Source: an uncultured Clostridia bacterium (GTDB taxonomy: Bacteria > Bacillota > Clostridia > UMGS1810). From it: a DNA stretch of 33,315 nt. Position 1 is the first letter of the stretch, and each line of letters starts with the position of its first letter. The stretch lies in contig CALGRC010000203.1 of the NCBI GenBank assembly GCA_937959315.1, positions 1 through 33,315 of the forward strand. The letters are read 5' to 3'. The position numbers and the translations under genes were made by a program. The notes under the pieces were generated by a model that did no database searches, was not told the DNA's origin, and saw only the letters and a program-made list of their open reading frames with translations. Below are positions 1 through 6,740 of this stretch, piece after piece.

Positions 1-250
1 GCTACTTGAAATAGCCAGCAGAGGTCTGACAAGACCTTAGCTTTGCTATACCTTTTTTGAGCTATCCTTTTTCACCACCATTCATTTTAGGGCTTGACTT
101 TTAATAGTTAATCTTTAAAAATAGTCATCCTTATTTCGTGTCGGAATACTTTCTGACCGCCTTCCGATTTGCCCGGGCGGGTACGCCATTACCGTGATGT
201 ACGACGGTTATTCAATTTTCACAGACTTAACGCTATTAGTTTAAGTGTGT
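1..250 (-). other. leftward leader region without a recognised gene
   Basis: This AT-rich stretch would be transcribed leftward from the promoter at 257-285. It holds the 24-codon ORF and a short hairpin at 22-37 (AGGTCT, 4-base loop, AGACCT). No RNA family is recognised. The operon it would serve lies left of the window. Confidence 0.3.
115..189 (-). CDS. possible 24-codon small ORF (low confidence)
   Basis: An ATG-started 24-codon reading frame lies downstream of a strong leftward promoter (257-285). The peptide begins MAYPPGQIGRR and ends KDDYF. No Shine-Dalgarno sequence is visible before the ATG, so translation is uncertain. It could be a leader peptide of a mobile-element operon running left out of the window, a remnant of a longer gene, or chance. 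I do not recognise a family. Confidence 0.2.
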   Translation of the reverse strand: MAYPPGQIGRRSESIPTRNKDDYF

Positions 251-256
251 ATCATT

Positions 257-285
257 ATTATACTAAGCAAATTCCGTAAAGTCAA
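257..285 (-). promoter_or_regulatory. sigma-A promoter reading leftward
   Basis: On the minus strand there is TTGACT (280-285), a 17-base spacer and TATAAT (257-262). It fires away from the XRE regulator gene, towards the left edge. With the promoter at 329-357 it makes a back-to-back pair, as is common in immunity or regulatory regions of mobile elements. Confidence 0.65.
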
Positions 286-328
286 GTGGTTTTTGAGAAA
301 ATATTAAACTTTTTTGTTTTTTGTAATC

Positions 329-357
329 TTGACATACACTAAGCGTATCTGTATAAT
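329..357 (+). promoter_or_regulatory. consensus sigma-A promoter of the XRE regulator
   Basis: TTGACA (329-334), a 17-base spacer and TATAAT (352-357) match the consensus exactly. A small dyad, ATAC-7 bases-GTAT, lies in the spacer and could be an operator for autoregulation (inference). Because the promoter lies downstream of base 314, it rules out the longer reading frame and supports the start at 392. Confidence 0.75.
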
Positions 358-391
358 GTATATTATCAATAGATCGTTAGGAGGAAGCGCA

Positions 392-916
392 ATGGCAATT
401 GGTGAAAGAATCCGTTTCTTTAGAAATTTAAGAGGTATGACCCAAAAATGGCTCGGTCAGGCTGTGGGCTTTCCGCAAAAAACTGCTGACATTCGTATGG
501 CACAGTATGAATCAGGATCAAGAACGCCGAAAGAAGATTTAGTAAAGGCTCTTGCAGGCGTACTTGAGGTTTCGCCTTTGGCGCTCAGAATTCCCGATAT
601 TGACAGTGATCTTGGCTTTATACATACTCTTTTTGCCGTTGAGGATTTGCACGGCGTAAGAGTGGAAAAGAACGAAAACGAAGTGCATATCGTCTTTGAC
701 GGTAATAAGCCGAATGTTGACCACTCTGTTTTCCAGATGCTTACTGCTTGGGCAGAACAGGCTGAAAAATACAGAAACGGCGAGATTTCTAAAGAACAAT
801 ACGATGAGTGGCGCTATACTTATCCCGAAAAAGATACCACGCAGCATTGGGCGAAAGTTCCGTCACAGGAACTCAGCGATACCCTTGTAGAAGCCTTTAA
901 GGATAAACTGAAGTAA
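392..916 (+). CDS. XRE-family helix-turn-helix transcriptional regulator
   Basis: This 174-aa protein has an N-terminal Cro/C1-type helix-turn-helix (about residues 4-60). It shows the typical RxxRGMTQ start of helix 2, the AQYESGSRTP turn and a trailing 'LA..L.VSP.AL' helix. The C-terminal about 100 residues are charged and of unknown function. The ATG at 392 follows ggagg with good spacing and lies downstream of a consensus promoter. A strong hairpin terminator follows at 932-969, so the gene is a single unit. Regulators of this form are common in clostridial integrative elements, where they usually act as repressors. Here it faces away from a second strong promoter, which it may control (inference). 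No integrase or relaxase is present in the window. Confidence 0.85.
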   Translation: MAIGERIRFFRNLRGMTQKWLGQAVGFPQKTADIRMAQYESGSRTPKEDLVKALAGVLEVSPLALRIPDIDSDLGFIHTLFAVEDLHGVRVEKNENEVHIVFDGNKPNVDHSVFQMLTAWAEQAEKYRNGEISKEQYDEWRYTYPEKDTTQHWAKVPSQELSDTLVEAFKDKLK

Positions 917-931
917 CCCCGCAAACGACAA

Positions 932-969
932 AAACCCCGTACTGACTTTATTCCGTCAGTACGGGGTTT
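932..969 (+). terminator. rho-independent terminator after the XRE gene
   Basis: A perfect 15-bp stem (aaaccccgtactgac paired with gtcagtacggggttt) with an 8-base loop starts 15 bases after the stop codon. The stem itself ends in T residues. Confidence 0.85.
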
Positions 970-1296
970 AATGTTAATATGGAGTTTTTTGTGAGCCACA
1001 AGATATTACTCTTTACCCACAAACCACTTGATACATCCGATAAAGGGGTTCAAGTGTAATCTTATCAAAATCTTATCAACAAGGGTTTTGAAATCCTGCA
1101 AACCCGCATTATTACTGGGTTTTTGGAGTTTTTCAATTTATTCCCACTCGACTTAGGGGAAGTTAATCATTGTGTTTTTTCTTGATTTTACGTGATTATA
1201 TTTCTTGAATTTTCACGGTTTTACGTGCCGTGATTTGTTTTGCAAAAATTTTTGTACTCAAAGTGTACTCAAAAACTTATCAAGCAAATTAAGCAT
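970..1296. other. gene-free, repeat-rich stretch; possible attachment-site region
   Basis: There is no convincing ORF in these 327 bases, but there are clustered short repeats. CTTATCAA occurs at 1061, 1072 and 1276. TTTTACGTG occurs at 1186 and 1219, the second flanked by CACGG/CCGTG arms. GTACTCAAA occurs at 1254 and 1265. TTATTCCCACTCGAC (1138-1152) reads on the minus strand as VEWE-stop, resembling the end of guaA, a known integration hotspot. Arm-type repeats next to a core-like sequence would suit a tyrosine-recombinase att site. No integrase is present, so this is inference. Confidence 0.35.
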
Positions 1297-1512
1297 TTAT
1301 AACATAAATTCCACTTGAACCTTTATCCAATAGGGTAATTCGTCAAAGTGAGAATGTATGATTTCAGCTACCTCTTTTTTCATTTCTTCATCATTCTTCT
1401 TTTCATCAGTATAATTTTGAAATAAATTATTATAAAGATAAAACGAACATTCTCTCGGTATCCCTGACACTATCAAATATCTGGTTACTCGCCTATACGC
1501 ACCTGCTTGCAT
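1297..1512 (-). pseudogene. small unknown ORF, probably a truncated remnant
   Basis: This is a 71-codon frame from ATG 1512. No Shine-Dalgarno sequence precedes the ATG. The same frame stays open upstream for about 23 more codons without an ATG, GTG or TTG before reaching a stop. That looks like the 3' part of a longer gene that lost its start. The visible peptide is rich in aromatic and charged residues and has a predicted helical tail. I do not recognise a family. It lies in AT-rich accessory DNA. Confidence 0.3.
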
Positions 1513-1594
1513 AGAAGTAACAAATAAACTCTTAATATAATAGAAATAAGATGGATAATCAAGCCTTAATCTGGCAGCCTGTCAGCAGATAAAT

Positions 1595-1697
1595 CATTAT
1601 CGCCGTATGCCATGCATTTGAACAAGTTAATATGCTCCGTGGCGCAAGGGAATCCACCGGCCTAAAAGAAGCGTTCAGAACCATGAATAAGCCATAG
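1595..1697 (+). pseudogene. possible 3' fragment of a degraded gene
   Basis: One frame reads about 33 codons, ending in RGARESTGLKEAFRTMNKP and a TAG stop. It looks protein-like and has base composition closer to the main chromosome than its AT-rich surroundings. It has no start codon or ribosome binding site. It could be the tail of a chromosomal gene cut by insertion of accessory DNA. The family is not recognised. Confidence 0.2.
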
Positions 1698-1737
1698 GAA
1701 GCGTTTGAAAGAAAATATTATAAAAGGGAGAATAGTT

Positions 1738-2259
1738 ATGGAACTATTAGCATTAGGTCGAGTTTTGCCGCAATTTATTGGAGTGTCAGATCAGGCTTTT
1801 TTCGATATTGATGACAGCGGGGCGATTTTGATAGTTATTTACAAAAATCCAAACGAATACGAAATTGCACAGTTTCAGGGAAAAACGCCATTTGAAATGA
1901 GAGAAATCCTTCTTGGCGATGCCATAATGACAATGTTCAAGATTGGAGATTTGAACTGGATAGATGCGCCTTTTTCTCCTCATTTAAGCAAAAATCTAAC
2001 GAAATTGGACATGCCAAATGAACTGCAGGGTTTGAATCTAATAATTGTATTTATTGATTCTTTTAATGGAGAAATTAAGAGCTTAAGGGTTGTCGGCATG
2101 TCGAATCATTTCACAAAGTTTTTGTATAAGGATATTTATCAAACGTGGATGAAAGAATTTGATAGAACAAAATATAATTCTGAGTTGCAAGAAATATATG
2201 CTAAATACACAACAAAAAAATTATCTAAAATGGCAGCAAACTATTTCAAGATTGGCTGA
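1738..2259 (+). CDS. hypothetical protein of 173 aa
   Basis: The ATG at 1738 follows aaaagggag at a good distance, so I prefer it to the in-frame codon at 1705. The product is soluble, with no signal peptide or membrane segment. The N-terminal two thirds alternates hydrophobic strands (AILIVIYK, LNLIIVFI) with charged loops, suggesting an alpha/beta or beta-rich fold. The C-terminus is helical and lysine-rich (TKKLSKMAANYF). I do not recognise a family. The gene is AT-rich, stands alone in accessory DNA, and has a hairpin 50 bases downstream. It is probably cargo of the same acquired segment as the XRE regulator (inference). Confidence 0.6.
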   Translation: MELLALGRVLPQFIGVSDQAFFDIDDSGAILIVIYKNPNEYEIAQFQGKTPFEMREILLGDAIMTMFKIGDLNWIDAPFSPHLSKNLTKLDMPNELQGLNLIIVFIDSFNGEIKSLRVVGMSNHFTKFLYKDIYQTWMKEFDRTKYNSELQEIYAKYTTKKLSKMAANYFKIG

Positions 2260-2310
2260 AGCGGCGAAAACAAATATAAAAATCCTGCAGAAATACGCAT
2301 GTAGTGAATA

Positions 2311-2340
2311 AATATCCCCCCGTATAACGGGGGGTATTTC
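2311..2340. terminator. hairpin: terminator of the 173-aa gene or IS right-end hairpin
   Basis: A GC-rich stem, aatacccccc-type arms around a short ata loop, is followed by ttt on both sides. It could end the upstream plus-strand gene. As it lies downstream of tnpA it could instead be the subterminal hairpin of the right end of the IS200 element. The sequence alone does not decide. Confidence 0.5.
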
Positions 2341-2415
2341 ATTTTCGGGCATAGCCCTACCCTCTACTGGCTGGGCACAAGTGCCCTTTTCATTGGCCTG
2401 CCAGCCATGCAACTG

Positions 2416-2886
2416 TTACTTACTACCCGTAAACGGGTCCCGTGGGTCGAACATGCTCAATTGATCGCTTTCCTTATCTCTCTTTAATTGCTCTGATATG
2501 TACTCTTTGATGGCCTTTGTGTTCTTCCCCACGGTATCAACGTAATATCCCTTGCACCAAAATTCGCAGTTTCGGTACGCAAACTTCATATTCCCCCATT
2601 TTTGAAAGATCAACAGTGCACTTTTCCCTTTCAGATACCCCATAAATCCCGAAACGCTCATTTTAGGCGGGATGCTCACCAACATGTGTATGTGATCTGG
2701 ACACACCTCGCCCTCTATGATTTCCACACCCTTCCATTGGCACAGTTGCCTCAATATCTCTCGTATATCCAGGCGTTTTTCTTCGAAAAACACCTTCCTT
2801 CTGTACTTTGGCGCAAACACTATATGATATTTGCAATTCCATTTTGTATGTGCTAAACTGTTTGTGTTTATAGATTCTTTTTTCAT
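2416..2886 (-). CDS. tnpA: IS200/IS605-family transposase TnpA (Y1 HUH)
   Basis: This 156-aa single-strand DNA transposase shows the HUH metal-binding motif HIH at residues 65-67 (PDHIHMLV). The likely nucleophile is Y129 in the C-terminal helix (KEYISEQ). The N-terminal YHIVFAPKYRRKVF signature is typical of IS200. Length is full for the family and no frameshift is seen, so the enzyme looks intact. The start ATG at 2886 lies 7 bases after a strong gaggagg. That ribosome binding site is base-paired in the 5' UTR hairpin (2891-2955), which should repress translation. No tnpB/OMEGA nuclease accompanies it. Confidence 0.93.
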   Translation of the reverse strand: MKKESINTNSLAHTKWNCKYHIVFAPKYRRKVFFEEKRLDIREILRQLCQWKGVEIIEGEVCPDHIHMLVSIPPKMSVSGFMGYLKGKSALLIFQKWGNMKFAYRNCEFWCKGYYVDTVGKNTKAIKEYISEQLKRDKESDQLSMFDPRDPFTGSK

Positions 2887-2890
2887 TGAT

Positions 2891-2955
2891 AAATCCTCCT
2901 CATGTGTTTTGTGTGGCTGACAGACCTCTTTTATCTTAACACATAAGGAGGATTT
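2891..2955 (-). promoter_or_regulatory. 5' UTR hairpin sequestering the tnpA ribosome binding site
   Basis: Arm aaatcctcctcatgtgtt (2891-2908) pairs with aacacataaggaggattt (2938-2955) over 18 positions with a single mismatch. On the tnpA mRNA the start-proximal arm holds the Shine-Dalgarno sequence, so the hairpin masks it. This is the established mode of self-repression for IS200 tnpA; that it works here is inferred from the pairing. Confidence 0.7.
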
Positions 2956-3014
2956 TTCTCACCGGTTAACCTTCACTGAACCACGCGACTATCACGTGGT
3001 TTTCGTTTACATAA

Positions 3015-3046
3015 AAAAAGCTGCCTTTACAGCAAGGCAGCTTTTT
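3015..3046 (-). terminator. rho-independent terminator of the nadE/membrane-protein operon
   Basis: A 13-bp stem (aaaaagctgcctt with aaggcagcttttt) with a 6-base loop lies just downstream of the minus-strand stop at 3053. On the minus strand it ends in a T-rich run. It ends the operon next to the IS. Confidence 0.85.
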
Positions 3047-3052
3047 GTGATA

Positions 3053-3763
3053 TTACTGATTGGTCAGCTTTTCCCTCCAATGTTTAAGCCCGCGGACCTT
3101 CAAAAGGAAATAACCGCAAACTGACGTAGCCAGCGCGCTTAAAAAGTCACAGATGATATCGCCCATGGTATCCACCAAGCCGTCATCATAACGCCATTGC
3201 GGTGTTACCAGCTCTGTCGTCCCTTCCGGCGGCAAATATTTTTGCATATTCATACCTAACAGCCGGTCCCCGGCAAATTCAAAAATTTCCCAAATAGCCC
3301 CTGCTGCCATCGCAAAACAAAATGCAAAAAAACAAATAAATACCGGTGATAAATGTACCGTCACTTTTTCATTTTCATTTAAAACATATACCAACATAAA
3401 GCCAATAAGGCCCAAAATGACACCTGATACAGTATGTAGCATAGTATCCCACCAAGGAACGAGTTCATAAAAATCGTTGATTTCCCCCAAAAATTCCGCC
3501 GCAAAAATAAACAGGATAATCACACACGACAACGCATTGGAAAAGTGCAGGCGATGGTTGCTCAGCCGGTCGATGGCATCTGGTATAAACGTAAGCGCAA
3601 ACCCCAGCAAAGCGGTAAACATGTTAATAAACTTTACACCATCCCGTAAAAATGCCCAAATAATAATGGGTGCAAAAAATTCTGCAATAAATAAAATACG
3701 GACAATAATGGTAATAATGCTATGTGCATGATATTTTCTCCGTTTTTCCCCCTGTTTTTTCAA
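3053..3763 (-). CDS. YjdF-like (DUF2238-type) integral membrane protein
   Basis: This 236-aa polytopic membrane protein has a basic N-terminus and about six or seven hydrophobic segments. Conserved-looking elements are YELVPWWDTMLHTVSGV in the middle and AAGAIWEIFEFAGD plus DGLVDTMGDIICDFL towards the C-terminus. They match the DUF2238/YjdF membrane family, whose function is not established. I place the start at the TTG at 3763 because aaggagg ends 9 bases upstream. The longer frame from TTG 3784 would place that ribosome binding site inside the gene. It is the last gene of the cysK-like/capE-like/nadE cluster and ends at the terminator at 3015-3046. The co-transcription suggests, but does not show, a link to that pathway. 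Confidence 0.75.
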   Translation of the reverse strand: MKKQGEKRRKYHAHSIITIIVRILFIAEFFAPIIIWAFLRDGVKFINMFTALLGFALTFIPDAIDRLSNHRLHFSNALSCVIILFIFAAEFLGEINDFYELVPWWDTMLHTVSGVILGLIGFMLVYVLNENEKVTVHLSPVFICFFAFCFAMAAGAIWEIFEFAGDRLLGMNMQKYLPPEGTTELVTPQWRYDDGLVDTMGDIICDFLSALATSVCGYFLLKVRGLKHWREKLTNQ

Positions 3764-3792
3764 TCCCCTCTTCCTCCTTCTCAAATCAAAAC

Positions 3793-4521
3793 TTAACCAG
3801 TATAAACCGCCGGCATTTCGCGTTTGTGGGCAGTTGCCGCATGTACGCGGTCAAGCTTCTGGCGTATGGCAGGCTCAGCCTGTCCATCCAATATATACCT
3901 ATCAATCTGCGCATAGGTCACGCCCAGTTCCTGTTCGTCCGTCTGCCCTTCAAACAACCCAGCCGATGGTGCTTTTTCAATCACCGTATCCGGCGCACCC
4001 AGATAACGCAAAAATTCATATACTTCTGTCACAGTCAAATCCGCAATCGGGTTAAAATCATATGCGCCATCCCCCCATTTAGTGAAATAGCCCATAAACC
4101 CCTCGCTGCGGTTCCCAGTGCCTGCAACCAGATAGCCGCGCGTTTGGGCAATGGCATACAGTGCCGTCATGCGCAGGCGGGGTGCGATATTGGCACTGGC
4201 CTGTTCCGTCACAGGGCATGCGTTATGCAATGCGTCCAGCACGGTTGCTTTTACATCCGATAAATCTACCGTCAGCGTCTCAATGCCATATTGCTTGGCT
4301 ACCGTCAGGGCGTCTTGCGTATCCTGCCCATAATTGCGCCTAGACTGGCAGGGCATGATGACACCAACCGTCTGTTCACATGCGCGCTTGCACAAAATGC
4401 CCACCAGCGTACAGTCCTTACCGCCGCTGTTGCCATATAAAATGCCTTTCGCACCCGCCGTATCCAGCAACCCGCGGATAAAGCCCACCCGTTTTTCCAA
4501 TTCCTTTGCATAATCCCGCAT
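3793..4521 (-). CDS. nadE: NAD(+) synthase, ammonia-dependent type
   Basis: This 242-aa cytoplasmic enzyme adenylates nicotinate adenine dinucleotide and amidates it with ammonia to give NAD+. The PP-loop ATP pyrophosphatase motif is NSGGKDCTL (SGGKDC at residues 32-37); the family norm is SGGIDS. The TGNRSEG and KWGDGAYDFNPIADL stretches (about residues 135-165) match the NadE substrate-binding region. There is no N-terminal glutaminase domain, so free ammonia or a partner must supply nitrogen. ATG 4521 follows ggggggattgtt. It sits 39 bases after the CapE-like gene and 29 bases before the start of the membrane protein gene, within one operon. Confidence 0.9.
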   Translation of the reverse strand: MRDYAKELEKRVGFIRGLLDTAGAKGILYGNSGGKDCTLVGILCKRACEQTVGVIMPCQSRRNYGQDTQDALTVAKQYGIETLTVDLSDVKATVLDALHNACPVTEQASANIAPRLRMTALYAIAQTRGYLVAGTGNRSEGFMGYFTKWGDGAYDFNPIADLTVTEVYEFLRYLGAPDTVIEKAPSAGLFEGQTDEQELGVTYAQIDRYILDGQAEPAIRQKLDRVHAATAHKREMPAVYTG

Positions 4522-4560
4522 AACAATCCCCCCATTTATATTTGGCAGTCTTCAATGCTA

Positions 4561-5535
4561 CTATTTCCCCAATGCACGCTGAATATAAGCTGTTTTTAAC
4601 AGCTTTTGCTTTACTTGCTCTACCGTCAGCCGCTCTGCTGTCTGCGAACAGCACTCCTGCGGCGGGATCCCGCCTGCAGAAGGTTCAAATATTGCAGGAA
4701 TCCGGTAAAATTTGCCCAAATCCTCGGCAGCCGCGCATTCTTCCTGCGTCAGCAGCACTTCATGCTGCTTGTCCCCTTCCCGCGCGCCGGTAACTTCTAT
4801 TCCATACCGTCCTCCGAACAGTTCATTGACCGCCTGGGCAAGCGACCCTACGGTACACGCCGGCGCCTTCTGCACAAACCGGTCGCCCGGCCGGGCATGT
4901 GCAAATGCATACACCGTCAGTTCCACTGCCTCTTCCAACGTCATAATAAACCGCGTCATCATAGGGTCTGTCACCGTAAGCGGCTCGCCCGCCCGTATTT
5001 GCTCCACAAACACAGGTACTACACTCCCGCGCGAACACAGGACATTCCCAAAACGGGTGCCGCTGATACACATTTGGACTCCCTGTGCCGCACGGGATAA
5101 ACATAATTTTTCCATCATGGCTTTGGTCAGCCCCATCACGCTTTCCGGATAAGCAGCCTTGTCAGTTGAAAGGAAAACAAACCGTTCAACCCCCGCTTCC
5201 TGTGCTGCATCCAGCACATTCCCGGTTCCCAACACATTGGTTTTAAACGCTTCCATGGGGAACCGCTCACAGGATGGTACCTGCTTAAATGCCGCCGCAT
5301 GAAATACAAAATCTATACCGCGCATGGCACAGCGGACGCTCTCTATATCACGTACATCCCCCAAATAAAAAGATACTGGGTTCCCCTGATACCGCCGCGC
5401 CATATCCGCCTGCTTTTTTTCATCCCGTGAAAAAATACGGATTTCTGCAATATCCGAATCCAAAAACCGGTCAAGCACTGCATGCCCAAATGAGCCAGTG
5501 CCTCCCGTAATCAATAACCGCTTGCCGCCAAACAT
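4561..5535 (-). CDS. UDP-sugar 4,6-dehydratase of the CapE/PseB/FlaA1 type
   Basis: This 324-aa extended short-chain dehydrogenase has the NAD(P)-binding GGTGSFG at residues 11-17, FSRDEKKQ after beta-2, and STDKA..P at 123-130. The catalytic position has methionine instead of tyrosine (M134-x3-K138). The MxxxK variant is the mark of the inverting UDP-GlcNAc 4,6-dehydratases (CapE, PseB, FlaA1), which start synthesis of capsule or modified sugars. It is often annotated as a polysaccharide biosynthesis protein. No other sugar-pathway gene lies beside it; the neighbours are a cysteine-synthase-like enzyme 16 bases upstream and nadE downstream. The exact UDP-sugar substrate is inferred from family only. 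Confidence 0.82.
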   Translation of the reverse strand: MFGGKRLLITGGTGSFGHAVLDRFLDSDIAEIRIFSRDEKKQADMARRYQGNPVSFYLGDVRDIESVRCAMRGIDFVFHAAAFKQVPSCERFPMEAFKTNVLGTGNVLDAAQEAGVERFVFLSTDKAAYPESVMGLTKAMMEKLCLSRAAQGVQMCISGTRFGNVLCSRGSVVPVFVEQIRAGEPLTVTDPMMTRFIMTLEEAVELTVYAFAHARPGDRFVQKAPACTVGSLAQAVNELFGGRYGIEVTGAREGDKQHEVLLTQEECAAAEDLGKFYRIPAIFEPSAGGIPPQECCSQTAERLTVEQVKQKLLKTAYIQRALGK

Positions 5536-5551
5536 CCGGCACCCCTCCTGC

Positions 5552-6556
5552 TCATCCTCTGTAAGCCGTTACCCCCGTAAGGGCCACCTTGCCCGAAATA
5601 AAACCGTCCTGTTCCGGCTGTTCCTTTGCATAATCAGTAGACAGGTACTTTTTATTGTCATCGGCAAATACGGTAACCACACAACCGCTGCCGCCGAGTT
5701 CCTCCTGTGCCAAAACCGCTCCCAAGAAGTTTGCGCCGGACGAAACGCCAACGCCAATTCCCAGTTGCTGCGACAACATCCGCGCCATATTGATGGCATC
5801 CCCATCATCCACCGATACCACATGGTCCAATTGGTCCAAATGGACAATGCTGGGTATAAATTCATCTGAAATGCCGTAAATCCGGTGCCGGCCTGTTTTA
5901 TATCCAGAAGACAGCGTAGGGGAATTGGATGGTTCCAACGGATGGACACGGCAAGATGGATTGGCCCGCCGAAAACTCCGCCCCAATCCCATAATCGTAC
6001 CGCCCGTTCCAACCCCAGCAACCACTGCGTCAGGCGTTAAATGCAAATGGGAAAGCTGCTGTAGGATTTCCGTCCCGGTTATGAGGTCATGCGTCTCCAC
6101 ATTATCCTCATTAGAAAACTGCCGCGGCAGGAAAACGCCTCCTTCTTTGCCCATATCTTCCGCCATTTGAATAGACCCCAAAAATCCACCTTGTTCCCGC
6201 GAAACCAAATGAACCTTTGCGCCATAGCTTTCCATCAAAGCAATCCGCTCAGCACTCATCCAGTCAGGCATGTAAATAACAACGTCATGCCCCAAATACC
6301 GTCCCAGCGCCGAAAATGAAATTCCCGTATTGCCGCTGGTGGCTTCTGCAATGATATCCCCAGGATGGATAGTCCCTTCCCGATAAGCCTTTTGCAAAAT
6401 ATAAAATGCCACCCGGTCTTTGATACTACCGGTCAAATTATAATACTCCGCTTTAGCATATATACGGCGGGTTTGCCCGCCAAACTGGTATTTGATTTCC
6501 AACAGCGGCGTTTTGGATATCATAGCCGCTATTGCCTGAAACTTTGTTTCTATCAT
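5552..6556 (-). CDS. PLP-dependent cysteine synthase family protein
   Basis: This 334-aa beta-family PLP enzyme has the cofactor lysine K46 in LTGSIKDR, the SGNTG substrate loop at 74-78 (EATSGNTGIS), and the glycine-rich phosphate-binding GVGTGGT further on. These match O-acetylserine sulfhydrylase/cysteine synthase. Related enzymes (cystathionine beta-synthase, SbnA-type) cannot be excluded. I chose ATG 6556 because it has an upstream gagg and begins the usual family N-terminus; the earlier ATG at 6595 lacks a ribosome binding site. It is the first gene of the cluster, behind the promoter at 6636-6664. No serine acetyltransferase gene is present in the window. Confidence 0.85.
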   Translation of the reverse strand: MIETKFQAIAAMISKTPLLEIKYQFGGQTRRIYAKAEYYNLTGSIKDRVAFYILQKAYREGTIHPGDIIAEATSGNTGISFSALGRYLGHDVVIYMPDWMSAERIALMESYGAKVHLVSREQGGFLGSIQMAEDMGKEGGVFLPRQFSNEDNVETHDLITGTEILQQLSHLHLTPDAVVAGVGTGGTIMGLGRSFRRANPSCRVHPLEPSNSPTLSSGYKTGRHRIYGISDEFIPSIVHLDQLDHVVSVDDGDAINMARMLSQQLGIGVGVSSGANFLGAVLAQEELGGSGCVVTVFADDNKKYLSTDYAKEQPEQDGFISGKVALTGVTAYRG

Positions 6557-6635
6557 AAAATGCGCCTCAACTCTCTTGCCAAATTGCCTTACCATCCATT
6601 GTATTCATAATCCATCCAAAAATTGCGATGTATTT

Positions 6636-6664
6636 ATCATACCATAGAACATTTGGATTTTCAA
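6636..6664 (-). promoter_or_regulatory. sigma-A promoter of the cysK-like/capE-like/nadE operon
   Basis: The minus strand has TTGAAA (6659-6664), a 17-base spacer and TATGAT (6636-6641), with about 80 bases to the chosen start codon. The leader is too short for a T-box or SAM riboswitch, so regulation by those RNAs is unlikely. Confidence 0.65.
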
Positions 6665-6686
6665 GCCCGCGCCTTGTATACCGAAA

Positions 6687-6729
6687 AAACAACACCGCTT
6701 TTCCATAAATGGAAAAAGCGGTGTTGTTT
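6687..6729 (-). terminator. rho-independent terminator of ppdK
   Basis: An 18-bp stem with a single bulge (left arm aaacaacaccgcttttcc) and a 6-base loop begins 12 bases after the ppdK stop. It runs into a T tract on the minus strand. Confidence 0.88.
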
Positions 6730-6740
6730 ATAAAAGATGC

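Larger units (their letters stand above)
2305..3003 (-). mobile_element. IS200/IS605-family insertion sequence, tnpA only (boundaries approximate)
   Basis: The element consists of a single Y1 transposase gene flanked by imperfect palindromes instead of terminal inverted repeats, as in the IS200 group. Upstream of tnpA are the long hairpin at 2891-2955 and an outer palindrome near 2978-3000 (accacg/cgtggt). Downstream are hairpins near 2311-2340 and 2368-2407. No tnpB is present. Exact ends cannot be fixed without a second copy or an empty site, because this family makes no target duplication. Confidence 0.65.

Noticed and set aside
314..391. Longer N-terminus of the XRE regulator
   Set aside because: The consensus promoter at 329-357 lies downstream of base 314, and a good ribosome binding site precedes ATG 392.
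2305..3003. TnpB/OMEGA guide RNA system in the insertion sequence
   Set aside because: No tnpB frame exists in the element on either strand; it is a tnpA-only IS200 type.
3793..4521. tRNA-modifying PP-loop enzyme (TilS/TtcA type) instead of NadE
   Set aside because: The SGGKDC loop is shared, but the TGNRSEG and KWGDGAYDFNPI segments are specific to NAD synthase.
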